In this document: positions 1 through 6,697 of the stretch, one piece after another
Layout of the letters: every line of letters starts with the position of its first letter
Position numbering within the stretch: the stretch's first letter is position 1
Assembly: GCA_905373295.1 (NCBI GenBank)
Contig: CAJPSJ010000038.1
Coordinates: forward strand, 1-11,639
DNA from: an uncultured Campylobacter sp.
GTDB lineage: Bacteria > Campylobacterota > Campylobacteria > Campylobacterales > Campylobacteraceae
Length of the DNA stretch: 11,639 bases
Direction: 5' to 3'
Made by a program: the position numbers and the translations under genes
The notes under the pieces: model-generated
The model's database searches: none
Told to the model about the DNA's origin: nothing
What the model saw: the letters and a program-made list of their open reading frames with translations, nothing else

Positions 1-626
1 GCGTGCTTCCTAGCTTCATCGCGGGCGCAAAAAATTTAAACGCTCAGCTTAAAAGCTTTAAGGAGTGGCTATATCGCAATGAAAAACTCGAGCTTTTTAG
101 CGCGCTTGATCTGCTCTCAAAACCGGGCGAGAGCAGGGAAGAGTTTTTTGTGCGCCTAGGCGATAAAGCAAATGAAGCCCTAGAGGCCAAAACCGACGAG
201 ATCACGGCTAAATTTGAAAAGGAAAAGGCGCGCCTTGAGGATAAAATTTCGCGCGCTAGCGAAAAGTATGAAAAGGAAAAGGGCGATGTGCTAAGTCGCG
301 GCGTGGATGCGGCGCTAAACATAGGCGGAGCGATCTTAGGCGCGTTTTTAGGCCGCTCGCGCAGCGCCGGCAATATCTCTAAAGCGATCAGCGGCGCTAA
401 GAGCGCGCATAAAATTTTAAACGAACGAAGCGAAGCCAAAAATGCCGAAAATAGCCTAAGCGCGCTGCAAGAGGAGCTGGAGGTGCTCACACAGAAATTT
501 GAGGCCGAAGTGGACGCGCTAAAACAGAGCCTGGATCTGAAAAATATTAAACTCGAAACGAAAGAAATTTCGCCGAAGAAAACGGACATCTACGACGAGA
601 AAATTTCGCTACTTTGGAAGAGTTAA
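1..626 (+). CDS. HerA-like (DUF87-type) ATP-binding protein, C-terminal part, truncated by window edge
   Basis: The frame is open to the left edge, so this is the 3' end of a longer gene; the GTG at base 3 is probably an internal valine. About 207 residues are visible. A segment near residues 19-50 (KEWLYRNEKLELF, then SKPGESREEF) matches what I recall of the region after the ATPase core in large bacterial HerA/DUF87-type ATPases. Then come a charged coiled coil (about 50-95), a glycine-rich hydrophobic stretch with GGAILGAFLGRS (about 108-120), a second coiled coil (about 125-185) and a tail ending in DIYDEKISLLWKS, a common ending in this family. The Walker motifs would lie outside the window, so the ATPase call rests on tail resemblance only. 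These proteins are predicted DNA- or membrane-associated motor ATPases of unclear role. plsY begins 9 bases downstream, so the two are probably co-transcribed. Confidence 0.6.
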   Translation, partial: VLPSFIAGAKNLNAQLKSFKEWLYRNEKLELFSALDLLSKPGESREEFFVRLGDKANEALEAKTDEITAKFEKEKARLEDKISRASEKYEKEKGDVLSRGVDAALNIGGAILGAFLGRSRSAGNISKAISGAKSAHKILNERSEAKNAENSLSALQEELEVLTQKFEAEVDALKQSLDLKNIKLETKEISPKKTDIYDEKISLLWKS

Positions 627-635
627 AGGGATTTT

Positions 636-1379
636 ATGGATAAACTTAGTGAAATTTTAAATATCATATACGCCGCTCTCTGCGATCCTAGCTCAAAATA
701 TTTTCTAGGAGATGAGCATGGAATTCTAGGAAGCGGAATTCTTGGAATTTTATATAGGACATTTACGGCGCCGAATTTTTGGTGCTACGTCGCGGCGTAT
801 CTGATCGCTGCGATCCCCTTTGGGCTGCTGATCGGCAGATACCTAGGCGGCGTGGATATCAAAAGCGAGGGCAGCGGCTCCATAGGCGCCACCAACGTCC
901 TTCGCGTCTTAAAAACTCACGATCCGCAAAAAGCAAAAAAGCTCGCGATCCTCACCGTCGCCTGCGACGCGCTAAAGGGTGTCCTGCCGATACTGATCGC
1001 GCGGGCTTTAGGTTTTGATGAAAATGTGCTATGGGGCATGGCGGTCTTTGCGGTGCTTGGGCACTGCTTCAGCCCGTATCTGAAATTTAACGGCGGCAAG
1101 GGCATTGCTACGGGAGCCGGCGTGCTTGCTTGCTTCATCCCTATCGAGCTTATCATCGCGCTTGCCGTTTGGTTTGTAGTCGGCAAGACGGTTAAAATTT
1201 CATCCGTAGCCTCGCTTGCAGCAGCGCTTGCGCTAGTTATCGCTAGCTACGTGATCCATCCGCAGATGCCAGCGATCAACACTCATGCGCCGATCTTTCT
1301 GATAGTTTTCATCGTATTTTACAAACACGCTCCGAATATCGCCAGGCTACTTAAGGGCGAGGAAAAGCGCGTAGTATGA
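636..1379 (+). CDS. plsY: Glycerol-3-phosphate acyltransferase PlsY with N-terminal extension
   Basis: PlsY is the inner-membrane enzyme that transfers the acyl group of acyl-phosphate to sn-glycerol-3-phosphate, making lysophosphatidic acid, the first committed step of phospholipid synthesis in most bacteria. The three family motifs are visible: GSGSIGATNV (79-88), GHCFSPYLKFNGGKGIAT (142-159) and HAPNIARLLKGEE (231-243). Between them are several hydrophobic helices (about 50-70, 103-123, 131-147, 160-182, 190-207, 218-230). The protein is 247 aa against about 200 usual, because roughly 47 residues precede the normal start of the first helix. No in-frame ATG, GTG or TTG lies in the extension, and the ATG at 636 has a good Shine-Dalgarno (AAAGGGAT), so this start is forced. 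It overlaps folB by 4 bases (ATGA). The function call is firm; the role of the extension is unknown. Confidence 0.95.
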   Translation: MDKLSEILNIIYAALCDPSSKYFLGDEHGILGSGILGILYRTFTAPNFWCYVAAYLIAAIPFGLLIGRYLGGVDIKSEGSGSIGATNVLRVLKTHDPQKAKKLAILTVACDALKGVLPILIARALGFDENVLWGMAVFAVLGHCFSPYLKFNGGKGIATGAGVLACFIPIELIIALAVWFVVGKTVKISSVASLAAALALVIASYVIHPQMPAINTHAPIFLIVFIVFYKHAPNIARLLKGEEKRVV

Positions 1380-1693
1380 TTAAAATTTTAATCGAAAAGC
1401 TTGAATTTGGCGCGATAATCGGGACGCTGGATTTTGAGCGCAAGCGCGAGCAGCGCGTCTGGGTGTGGGCAAAGCTCGGGGCGGAGGAATTTATCGACTA
1501 CGCGCGGGTTTGCGAATATATCAAAGCGGAGCTTCGCGAGAAAAAATTTCGCCTCGTGGAGGATGCGCTAAGATACTTCGCGCAGGAGTTTCACTCAAAA
1601 TTTCGATCGATGGATTATTTTTATATGAAAATTTTAAAACCTGAAATTTTGCAAGATGCGAGCGTCGGCGCGGAAATAGAGATAAAATTTTAA
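1376..1693 (+). CDS. folB: Dihydroneopterin aldolase-like protein (FolB family)
   Basis: A 105-residue protein of the FolB/T-fold family. FolB cleaves 7,8-dihydroneopterin to 6-hydroxymethyl-dihydropterin and glycolaldehyde in folate synthesis and works as a cytoplasmic oligomer. Visible family features are the strand with E21-R22 (DFERKREQRVWV), the FIDYARVCEYI segment with Y42, LVEDALRYFA with E62, and the MKILKPEI strand with K88-P89. These match the usual catalytic or pterin-anchoring Glu, Tyr, Glu and Lys positions. It is slightly shorter than typical FolB (115-120 aa). The ATG overlaps the plsY stop by 4 bases, suggesting translational coupling. A folB-like gene beside the CosR-type regulator is also what I recall from C. 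jejuni. T-fold relatives such as FolX or QueD-type enzymes are less likely, as the QueD zinc histidines are absent. Confidence 0.85.
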   Translation: MIKILIEKLEFGAIIGTLDFERKREQRVWVWAKLGAEEFIDYARVCEYIKAELREKKFRLVEDALRYFAQEFHSKFRSMDYFYMKILKPEILQDASVGAEIEIKF

Positions 1694-1720
1694 AATTTCT
1701 TTAAAAAATCTTGAAATTTT
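1692..1720. repeat. AT-rich inverted repeat between folB and the response regulator
   Basis: Perfect 8-base arms AAAATTTC (1692-1699) and GAAATTTT (1713-1720) flank a 13-base spacer. The right arm covers the proposed -35 box (1711-1716) of the downstream promoter and the left arm begins at the folB stop codon. No GC-rich stem or clear T-run is present, so an operator fits better than an intrinsic terminator. AT-rich dyads can arise by chance in this genome. Confidence 0.4.
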
Positions 1721-1739
1721 GCTTAAAATATGTTAGAAT
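1711..1739 (+). promoter_or_regulatory. Sigma-70 promoter of the response regulator/kinase operon
   Basis: TTGAAA (1711-1716), a 17-base spacer, and TAGAAT (1734-1739) preceded by TG at 1731-1732, which is an extended -10. Transcription would start near 1746. A strong ribosome binding site, AAGGTAAGGA (1754-1763), precedes the ATG at 1770. This is the best promoter match in the window. Confidence 0.65.
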
Positions 1740-1769
1740 CGCCGCAAAATTTTAAGGTAAGGAAATTAA

Positions 1770-2441
1770 ATGAGAATTTTAATAGTCGAGGACGAGGTGA
1801 CTTTAAACAAGACGATAGCGGAGGGCTTGATGGAGTTCGGCTATCAGACGGATACTTCCGAGAGTTTTAAGGACGCAGAGTATTATATCGGCATTAGAAA
1901 TTATGATTTGGTGCTAACCGATTGGATGCTAGCTGACGGCAACGGCATCGATCTCATCGCATTAGTTAAGCAAAAATCCGCGCGCACCTCCGTCGTCGTG
2001 CTATCTGCAAAAGACGATAAAGAAAGCGAGATCAAAGCACTTCGCGCGGGCGCGGACGATTTTATTAAAAAACCTTTCGATTTTGATGTTTTAGTAGCGC
2101 GTCTCGAGGCTAGACTTCGCTTCGGCGGCTCAAATATCATCAAGATAGACGATCTCATCATCGATCCGGACGAGGAAAAAATTACTTACTTGGGGCAAGA
2201 GATCGAGCTTAAGGGTAAGCCGTTTGAGGTGCTAACTCACCTAGCGCGCCACAGCGATCAGATCGTAAGCAAAGAGCAGCTGCTAGACGCTATTTGGGAG
2301 GAGCCTGAGCTTGTTACGCCAAACGTCATCGAAGTCGCGATCAATCAAATTCGCCAGAAAATGGATAAGCCTCTAAATATCTCTACGATCGAGACCGTTC
2401 GCAGACGCGGATATAGATTTTGCTTTCCACAAAAAGCCTAA
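1770..2441 (+). CDS. cosR: CosR/HsrA-family OmpR-type response regulator with intact receiver site
   Basis: A 223-residue receiver plus winged-helix regulator. The C-terminal half (about 145-220) closely matches, from memory, the essential Campylobacterota regulators CosR and HsrA; landmarks are KGKPFEVLTHLARH, SKEQLLDAIWEEPE and a terminal RRRGYRFCFP. The family controls oxidative-stress and core metabolic genes. The N-terminal receiver carries every phosphorylation residue: acidic E7-D8, phosphoacceptor D51 (LVLTDWML), S79 and K101. The only cysteine, C218, sits where I recall the redox-responsive cysteine of C. jejuni CosR. HsrA and CosR are described as orphan or atypical regulators lacking a standard phosphoacceptor. 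Here the site is canonical and a histidine kinase gene overlaps the 3' end, so this looks like a working two-component pair. It has its own promoter and a strong ribosome binding site; autoregulation is plausible but unproven. Confidence 0.9.
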   Translation: MRILIVEDEVTLNKTIAEGLMEFGYQTDTSESFKDAEYYIGIRNYDLVLTDWMLADGNGIDLIALVKQKSARTSVVVLSAKDDKESEIKALRAGADDFIKKPFDFDVLVARLEARLRFGGSNIIKIDDLIIDPDEEKITYLGQEIELKGKPFEVLTHLARHSDQIVSKEQLLDAIWEEPELVTPNVIEVAINQIRQKMDKPLNISTIETVRRRGYRFCFPQKA

Positions 2442-3727
2442 GAGTCCGCTTTGTAATACAATTAGCATCCGCTTCATTGATGCTAATTGTTATTTTTTCG
2501 GTAATGCTCTATAATTATATGAGAATTACCATCTTCGAAACTCCCGTTCAAAATTTAATCCAAAGAGCGCAAAAAATCGTAGACGCCTCCGTGCCGTCTG
2601 AGAAAATTTCATCTTTTTTACAAGACGCATCCGGTGAATACGAAAGTAAAATCATCGAAAACGAAAGTATCAATAAACCTAAATTTATCGAAAGCTCCGA
2701 GGATGGCAGGAGCTATTTACAGCTGCACTACCCTTATGGTAAGGATAAAATTTTAAGTATCCGAGCCGACGTGAGCGTCTATGCAAACATCGTAAATCAA
2801 ATACTCATCGACATAATTTTAGTAAATTTGACTATGATATTTTTGGTAGTGTTTTATGCAATGTTTCTCTCGCGTATGCTGCTGATGCCGATTAAGCTGA
2901 TCAGTCAAAGGCTTGCTTCGGTGGATGAAAAATTTTTAAAGCCTATCGACGCAGCGGAAATTCCAAGTGAATTTAGCCCGCTTTCAAACAGCATAAACCG
3001 CCTACTTGAGCGCATCGAGACCTTCATTTTGTATCAAAAAGAGCTTTTTATCGGCATCGCGCACGAGCTCAAGACGCCTCTTGCGGTTATGAAAACCAAA
3101 AACGAAGTGACGCTGATTAAACCGCGCGAGAGCGAGAAATATATCGAGGCGCTTAAAAACAATAACGACTCGATCGATAATATGAATAAAATGATCAGTT
3201 CGATCCTAGAGATTGGGCGACAGGAGGGGGCGCAGTTTGAGGCGCCCGAGCAGACCGATATGATCGCGTATCTACGGGAGCTATGCGTGGGCTTTAAAAT
3301 TTTAGCGCGTACGGCGGGCAAGGACTTGACGATGGATCTTAAGCCTGAACAGCTTGAAATTTCGGTGCAGAAAAGCCTCTTTATGCACGTGATTCAAAAT
3401 TTTATCCAAAACGCCATAAAATTTTCTCCGGACGGCGAAAAGGTGCTGATCGAGAGCGAAATTTCGGATGGAAATTTCATTGTACGGGTCGCAAACAAAG
3501 GCGAGCCGCTTAACGAAGAGATAGATTATTTCGCCCCTTTTAAGCGCTACGGCGGCAAACCGGGGGCAGGGCTTGGGCTATTTTTAGCCAAAAATGCTGC
3601 TCAAGCGATGGGCGCGCAAGTGGATCTTAAAAACGACAAAGCGCGCTCGCTAATCGTCGCAATTTTCAAACTTCCGCTAAAAAATTTAAGAAATAGCCCG
3701 AAATTCCGCTATTTTAAAACAAAATGA
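2420..3727 (+). CDS. Membrane sensor histidine kinase, probable partner of the upstream regulator
   Basis: A 435-residue HAMP-type sensor kinase. Order of parts: TM1 (about 11-33), periplasmic sensor domain of about 85 residues (34-117), TM2 (about 122-150), HAMP-like linker (about 151-200), dimerisation helix with H-box IAHELKTPLAVM and phospho-acceptor H215, then the ATP-binding domain with N-box FIQNAIKF (N327/N331), a G1-type VANKG (357-361), F-box FAPFKRYGG (371-379) and G2-box GAGLGL (382-387). G1 has Asn in place of the usual Asp, as in some CusS-like kinases, so activity is still expected. The start is a TTG overlapping the regulator's last 22 bases. The next in-frame ATG, at 2480, would cut into TM1 and has no ribosome binding site, so TTG with translational coupling is preferred. 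The periplasmic domain is unrecognised and the signal unknown. Confidence 0.88.
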   Translation: MLSTKSLRVRFVIQLASASLMLIVIFSVMLYNYMRITIFETPVQNLIQRAQKIVDASVPSEKISSFLQDASGEYESKIIENESINKPKFIESSEDGRSYLQLHYPYGKDKILSIRADVSVYANIVNQILIDIILVNLTMIFLVVFYAMFLSRMLLMPIKLISQRLASVDEKFLKPIDAAEIPSEFSPLSNSINRLLERIETFILYQKELFIGIAHELKTPLAVMKTKNEVTLIKPRESEKYIEALKNNNDSIDNMNKMISSILEIGRQEGAQFEAPEQTDMIAYLRELCVGFKILARTAGKDLTMDLKPEQLEISVQKSLFMHVIQNFIQNAIKFSPDGEKVLIESEISDGNFIVRVANKGEPLNEEIDYFAPFKRYGGKPGAGLGLFLAKNAAQAMGAQVDLKNDKARSLIVAIFKLPLKNLRNSPKFRYFKTK

Positions 3728-3732
3728 AGCTT

Positions 3733-3760
3733 TTTATGGTATAAACGCCATAAATTTTTT
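3733..3760 (+). terminator. Possible weak stem-loop/T-run at the end of the kinase gene, overlapping a promoter
   Basis: Perfect arms TTTATGG (3733-3739) and CCATAAA (3748-3754) with an 8-base loop are followed by a T-run (3755-3760). The stem has only two GC pairs, so termination would be inefficient. The loop holds the proposed fdxB -10, so an operator role is equally possible. Confidence 0.35.
3737..3745 (+). promoter_or_regulatory. Extended -10 promoter for fdxB-ppx
   Basis: TGGTATAAA is an extended -10 (TG at 3737-3738, TATAAA 3740-3745) with no good -35, a pattern tolerated by Campylobacter sigma-70. The start would fall near 3752. A GTAAGG ribosome binding site (3762-3767) precedes the ATG at 3777. 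Confidence 0.5.
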
Positions 3761-3776
3761 CGTAAGGTAAAATTAT

Positions 3777-4022
3777 ATGTCATTGTTGATTACAAAAGAA
3801 TGCATCTGCTGCGACGCGTGTCGCGAAGAGTGCCCTAATGAAGCTATTTTTGAGGATGAGCCGGTTTACATCATAGATGCCGATCGGTGCTGCGAATGCG
3901 TCGAGGACTACTCTGAGCCCGCTTGCATCGTGGTTTGCCCCGTCGAGTGTATCATCACCGATCCCGATAATATCGAGACGGCGGACGAGCTGAAATACAA
4001 ACACGTCCATATGGAAATTTAA
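3777..4022 (+). CDS. fdxB: 2[4Fe-4S] ferredoxin FdxB, Alvin type
   Basis: An 81-residue cytoplasmic electron carrier. Cluster motif one is C9-x2-C12-x2-C15-x3-C19-P and motif two is C38-x2-C41-x8-C50-x3-C54-P. The eight-residue spacer in the second motif and the tail after C58 are hallmarks of the Allochromatium-type (Alvin) ferredoxins, which have very low redox potentials. Two further cysteines (C11, C39) sit next to ligands, and C58 lies just after the second motif. The physiological partner cannot be read here; in this group such ferredoxins typically serve 2-oxoacid oxidoreductases. The stop is directly followed by the ppx ATG with no gap, so the two are surely co-transcribed, and the same pairing is what I recall from C. 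jejuni. Confidence 0.93.
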   Translation: MSLLITKECICCDACREECPNEAIFEDEPVYIIDADRCCECVEDYSEPACIVVCPVECIITDPDNIETADELKYKHVHMEI

Positions 4023-5465
4023 ATGCCTAAGCGCGTCGCCGTCATAGATCTGGGCTCAAATTCCGCCAGAGTCGTGATTTTCGAGCGCACGAGTAGGCTC
4101 GGATTTTTCATTTTGGCCGAGCACAAGATCAAGATCCGCCTAGGCGAGGGCGCTTACGAAAACGGCGGAATTTTAACCACCGAAGCGATGCAAAAATGCC
4201 TGCTGGCGTTTAAAAAATTTAAAACTCTGGTATGCAATTACAAGGCCAAGCGCGTGCTTTGCATCGGTACATCTGCGCTTCGCGATGCGCCGAACGGAAG
4301 CGAGTTTATAAATCTCGTCCGCAAGCAAACGGGCATTACGATCCGCAAGATAGACGGGCAGATGGAGGCGTATTTGGGCGCTTATGCGGCGCAGAATTTG
4401 CTTAGCGACTTTTCCGAGGGCGTTACGTTAGATATCGGCGGCGGCTCGACCGAGCTTGCTTACATCAAAAACGGCAGGATAGAAAATAAAATTTCTCTAA
4501 ATTTAGGCACGGTGCGGCTAAAGGAGCTATTTTTCGACCGCGGCGACACAAAGGGGCTGGAGAAATACATAAACAGCGCGATCTCGCAAGTAGGCGCCGA
4601 GTTTCGCACGCAAAATTTAATCGTAATGGGCGGCTCCGCGCGAGCGCTCTCAGGCGCCGTGATGAGCCTACAAAACCATCCGCTAAAGATCGTGCATAAT
4701 TTCAGCTACGATTACGAAAAATATGCGCCGTTTTTTGCCAAGCTGATGAGCGCAAAGACGCTTGATCTGGCGAAATTCCCGATCAAAAAAGACCGCTACG
4801 ACACGATCAGAGAGGGGACCATTATCTTTGATAAGATCGTAAGGCGTCTAGGGGCGAAAAAGATCATCACCAGCGGCGTAGGAGTGCGCGAGGGGGCGTT
4901 TTTAAGCTCGATTCTGCGCGGCGCAAACCTGCCTAGAGGCTTTAATCCGAGCCTAAGAAGTCTTAAAGATCGCTTCGCTTCCGAGCCGAGCGAGGCTCCG
5001 AAGTTCGCAAAGGCGCTATTTTGCGCGCTATCGCCTCTACATGGCTTGGGCGAAAAATATATTAAAATTCTGCAGACCGCAGCATCGCTTTGTGAGATCG
5101 GGCGGGCGATAGGCTTTTATGCCAAGCACGAAACCAGCGCGGATATGGTGCTCGGCGGGCTAAACTACCGCACGACGCACAAAGAAAAGGCGCTCATAGC
5201 CGCGATCATCTCGATGCACGGAAAGCGCGAGCTGGGCGCTACGTTCGCGCCTTTGAGCGCGATTTTGCCCGATGCCGGCAAGCTTGCCTGGCTGAGCTAT
5301 ATTTTGGAGCTTGCGCGCCTCTTAAGCGAAAACGCGCTAAAAAATTTAGAATTTTGCTTTGAAAATTCCACTCTTAAAATCTCCGGCGCGGATAATTTGA
5401 TAATGCTTAAAGGAAGCCTTAAAAAGCTCGCAAAGCCCGCGATATTTGCGATAAAATTCCTTTAA
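4023..5465 (+). CDS. ppx: Ppx/GppA-family exopolyphosphatase or pppGpp phosphohydrolase
   Basis: A 480-residue cytoplasmic phosphatase of the ASKHA (actin-like) fold. The phosphate-binding loop is VIDLGSNSARVVIF (7-20), the SALRD segment follows at 84-88, the catalytic-loop glutamate is E115 within DGQMEAYLGAY, the second phosphate loop is DIGGGSTEL (137-145), and MGGSARALS is at 202-210. RYDTIREG and SGVGVREGAFL (284-294) close the phosphatase half. The C-terminal part (about 325-480) is helical and resembles the HD-like domain III of long Ppx enzymes (LCEIG, 356-360), though the usual HE pair has Cys for His. The enzyme releases phosphate from inorganic polyphosphate and/or converts pppGpp to ppGpp; sequence alone does not tell which. 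The start directly abuts fdxB, with no own promoter visible. Confidence 0.9.
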   Translation: MPKRVAVIDLGSNSARVVIFERTSRLGFFILAEHKIKIRLGEGAYENGGILTTEAMQKCLLAFKKFKTLVCNYKAKRVLCIGTSALRDAPNGSEFINLVRKQTGITIRKIDGQMEAYLGAYAAQNLLSDFSEGVTLDIGGGSTELAYIKNGRIENKISLNLGTVRLKELFFDRGDTKGLEKYINSAISQVGAEFRTQNLIVMGGSARALSGAVMSLQNHPLKIVHNFSYDYEKYAPFFAKLMSAKTLDLAKFPIKKDRYDTIREGTIIFDKIVRRLGAKKIITSGVGVREGAFLSSILRGANLPRGFNPSLRSLKDRFASEPSEAPKFAKALFCALSPLHGLGEKYIKILQTAASLCEIGRAIGFYAKHETSADMVLGGLNYRTTHKEKALIAAIISMHGKRELGATFAPLSAILPDAGKLAWLSYILELARLLSENALKNLEFCFENSTLKISGADNLIMLKGSLKKLAKPAIFAIKFL

Positions 5466-5562
5466 ATAGCCACCCCTGCTTGTTGCGCAAGCTTAAGGCG
5501 GGCGGAGTTCGTTTAATTTTATGAGCTTGAAGCGGGCGATAAATACATATCAATAGCGCTTT
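5466..5562. other. Convergent intergenic region with an imperfect direct repeat
   Basis: This lies between the 3' ends of ppx and the minus-strand propeller gene. It has a short GC stem GCTTG/CAAGC (5478-5492) without a T-run, and a 14-base near-repeat: GCTTAAGGCGGGCG (5491-5504) and GCTTGAAGCGGGCG (5525-5538), 12 of 14 identical. No gene and no convincing terminator is seen. Confidence 0.4.
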
Positions 5563-6651
5563 TTAAATTTTAATTCCATTCTCAGCTAAAGAATAAATGC
5601 TAAAAAATCCGTAGTCGGTGCGAACGTAAAGGCGCTCGCCCGAGATTTCAATAGCAGCAGTTTTGACGCAGTGCTCGCACTCAAACTCGCCTAAGAGGCG
5701 AAAATCCTCCAAGCTGAATGCCTTAAACCTGCCATAAAAATACGCAAGAAAAATTTGATCGTTTGCGGCAAACCTCATCACGCTTCTTGGCAAGGTTTTT
5801 GGTACGCCTAGACGCTTTTTGCTTGCTACGTCCCAAAAATACAGCTCATCAAAGCCGTTATTTACGACCAAAATCGCATCATTTTTGATAAGCCCCACGT
5901 TTAGGGAGTGGATATAGCCCACGTCGCATTCGATACGGCAAAGCTCGGCGAAGTCTTTTAGGCGGTATAGCCTAGCGATATTTTTGCCGCCTTCATCCCC
6001 ACAGGCTACGCAAATTTTATTGCCTAAGCCTATAGCTTTTGCCGAAAAATCCGTTTTAAAATTTAGCTTCTTGTCGCTTCCGAAAGCTAAAATTCCATCC
6101 GTGCCGCAGGCTAGAATTTCGCCGTTGCCGCTTAGAGCAGAGCTAAGGCCTCCTCCTGTGATACCCCAGGCTTCAAAAAGCCTACTGAATTTCTCTCCGT
6201 CAAAAAGAAAGAATTCGTGGTCCAAATCAAGCACCAAGGCCTTTTTGGTAGCAGTCATTTTCCATGCTAAAATTTTTGGTAGTTCAATTTGCGCAAGAGT
6301 TCTTAGTTTGCCGTCCAGCACGATTAAATAATCGCAGCCATGCTCGTCAAAATTACATTTATAGACGTAAAATTTATCCTCAAACTCGGCAAATCCAAGC
6401 GCCCCGCTGTATCCGCCACCGATATAGGCATGCGCTAGCGCCTCGCCGAATTTCGCTTTTTTGTTTTCGTAGATGAAGCCCTTTTTTAGGGCATCAACTT
6501 GCTTTTTTACGAAAGCTTTTTGCAAGTCATCGTGATTTGTGAATTCTTTAGAGCTCAGCCTTTCTTTGCCGTTTTGTAGCGTCTTTGAAATCAAACTAAG
6601 CCCTTGCGTTTGAAGCAGAATTTCTTTCTCGCCGTCGGTAAATTTTTTCAT
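5563..6651 (-). CDS. Hypothetical protein: WGR-like N-terminus plus predicted beta-propeller
   Basis: I cannot name this 362-residue protein. It has no signal peptide or membrane segment and is probably cytoplasmic. Residues about 19-62 (SKEFTNHDDLQKAFVKKQ, then DALKKGFIYE) resemble the C-terminal half of a WGR domain, a fold found in MolR-like and PARP proteins, but the Trp-Gly-Arg core is not visible. From about 75 onward there are repeated beta-strand units ending in aromatic-rich strands: HEFFLFDGE, DELYFWDVASKKRLG (WD40-like), GRFKAFSLEDFRLLGEF and YGFFSIYSL. This suggests a six- or seven-bladed propeller, often a binding platform. The ATG is supported by AGGGG about 8 bases upstream. 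It stands alone, converging on ppx, 75 bases downstream of the DUF59 gene. Function is unknown. Confidence 0.75.
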   Translation of the reverse strand: MKKFTDGEKEILLQTQGLSLISKTLQNGKERLSSKEFTNHDDLQKAFVKKQVDALKKGFIYENKKAKFGEALAHAYIGGGYSGALGFAEFEDKFYVYKCNFDEHGCDYLIVLDGKLRTLAQIELPKILAWKMTATKKALVLDLDHEFFLFDGEKFSRLFEAWGITGGGLSSALSGNGEILACGTDGILAFGSDKKLNFKTDFSAKAIGLGNKICVACGDEGGKNIARLYRLKDFAELCRIECDVGYIHSLNVGLIKNDAILVVNNGFDELYFWDVASKKRLGVPKTLPRSVMRFAANDQIFLAYFYGRFKAFSLEDFRLLGEFECEHCVKTAAIEISGERLYVRTDYGFFSIYSLAENGIKI

Positions 6652-6670
6652 AGCAACCCCTAGGTATAAA

Positions 6671-6697
6671 TTTGAAGTCTAATTTTAGAATTTCAAA
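6671..6697. repeat. Near-perfect dyad upstream of the propeller gene
   Basis: TTTGAAGTCTAA (6671-6682) and TTAGAATTTCAAA (6685-6697) are inverted copies except for one small bulge (G against AT). The dyad lies between the DUF59 stop and the propeller gene start, about 20 bases upstream of that ATG. It could be an operator or a weak hairpin ending the upstream operon; no T-run follows on the minus strand. Confidence 0.4.

Noticed and set aside
357..361. Degenerate, inactive ATP-binding domain in the histidine kinase (residues 357-361, VANKG)
   Set aside because: Asn at the G1 aspartate position occurs in other working kinases, and the N, F and G2 boxes are intact.
44..589. Long open frame antisense to the HerA-like gene
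   Set aside because: Ser/Leu/Arg-rich composition typical of the reverse of a Lys/Glu coiled coil; no ribosome binding site or family resemblance.
720..750. Tandem repeat or mobile-element end at the two GGAATTCT copies in plsY
   Set aside because: Only two short copies in a coding frame, with no flanking duplication or inverted termini.
5478..5492. Intrinsic terminator after ppx
   Set aside because: The GCTTG/CAAGC stem is only five pairs and no T-run follows on either strand.
5984..6476. Two plus-strand open frames opposite the propeller gene
   Set aside because: Low-complexity translations lacking ribosome binding sites; the minus-strand frame has a start with AGGGG and propeller-like repeats.
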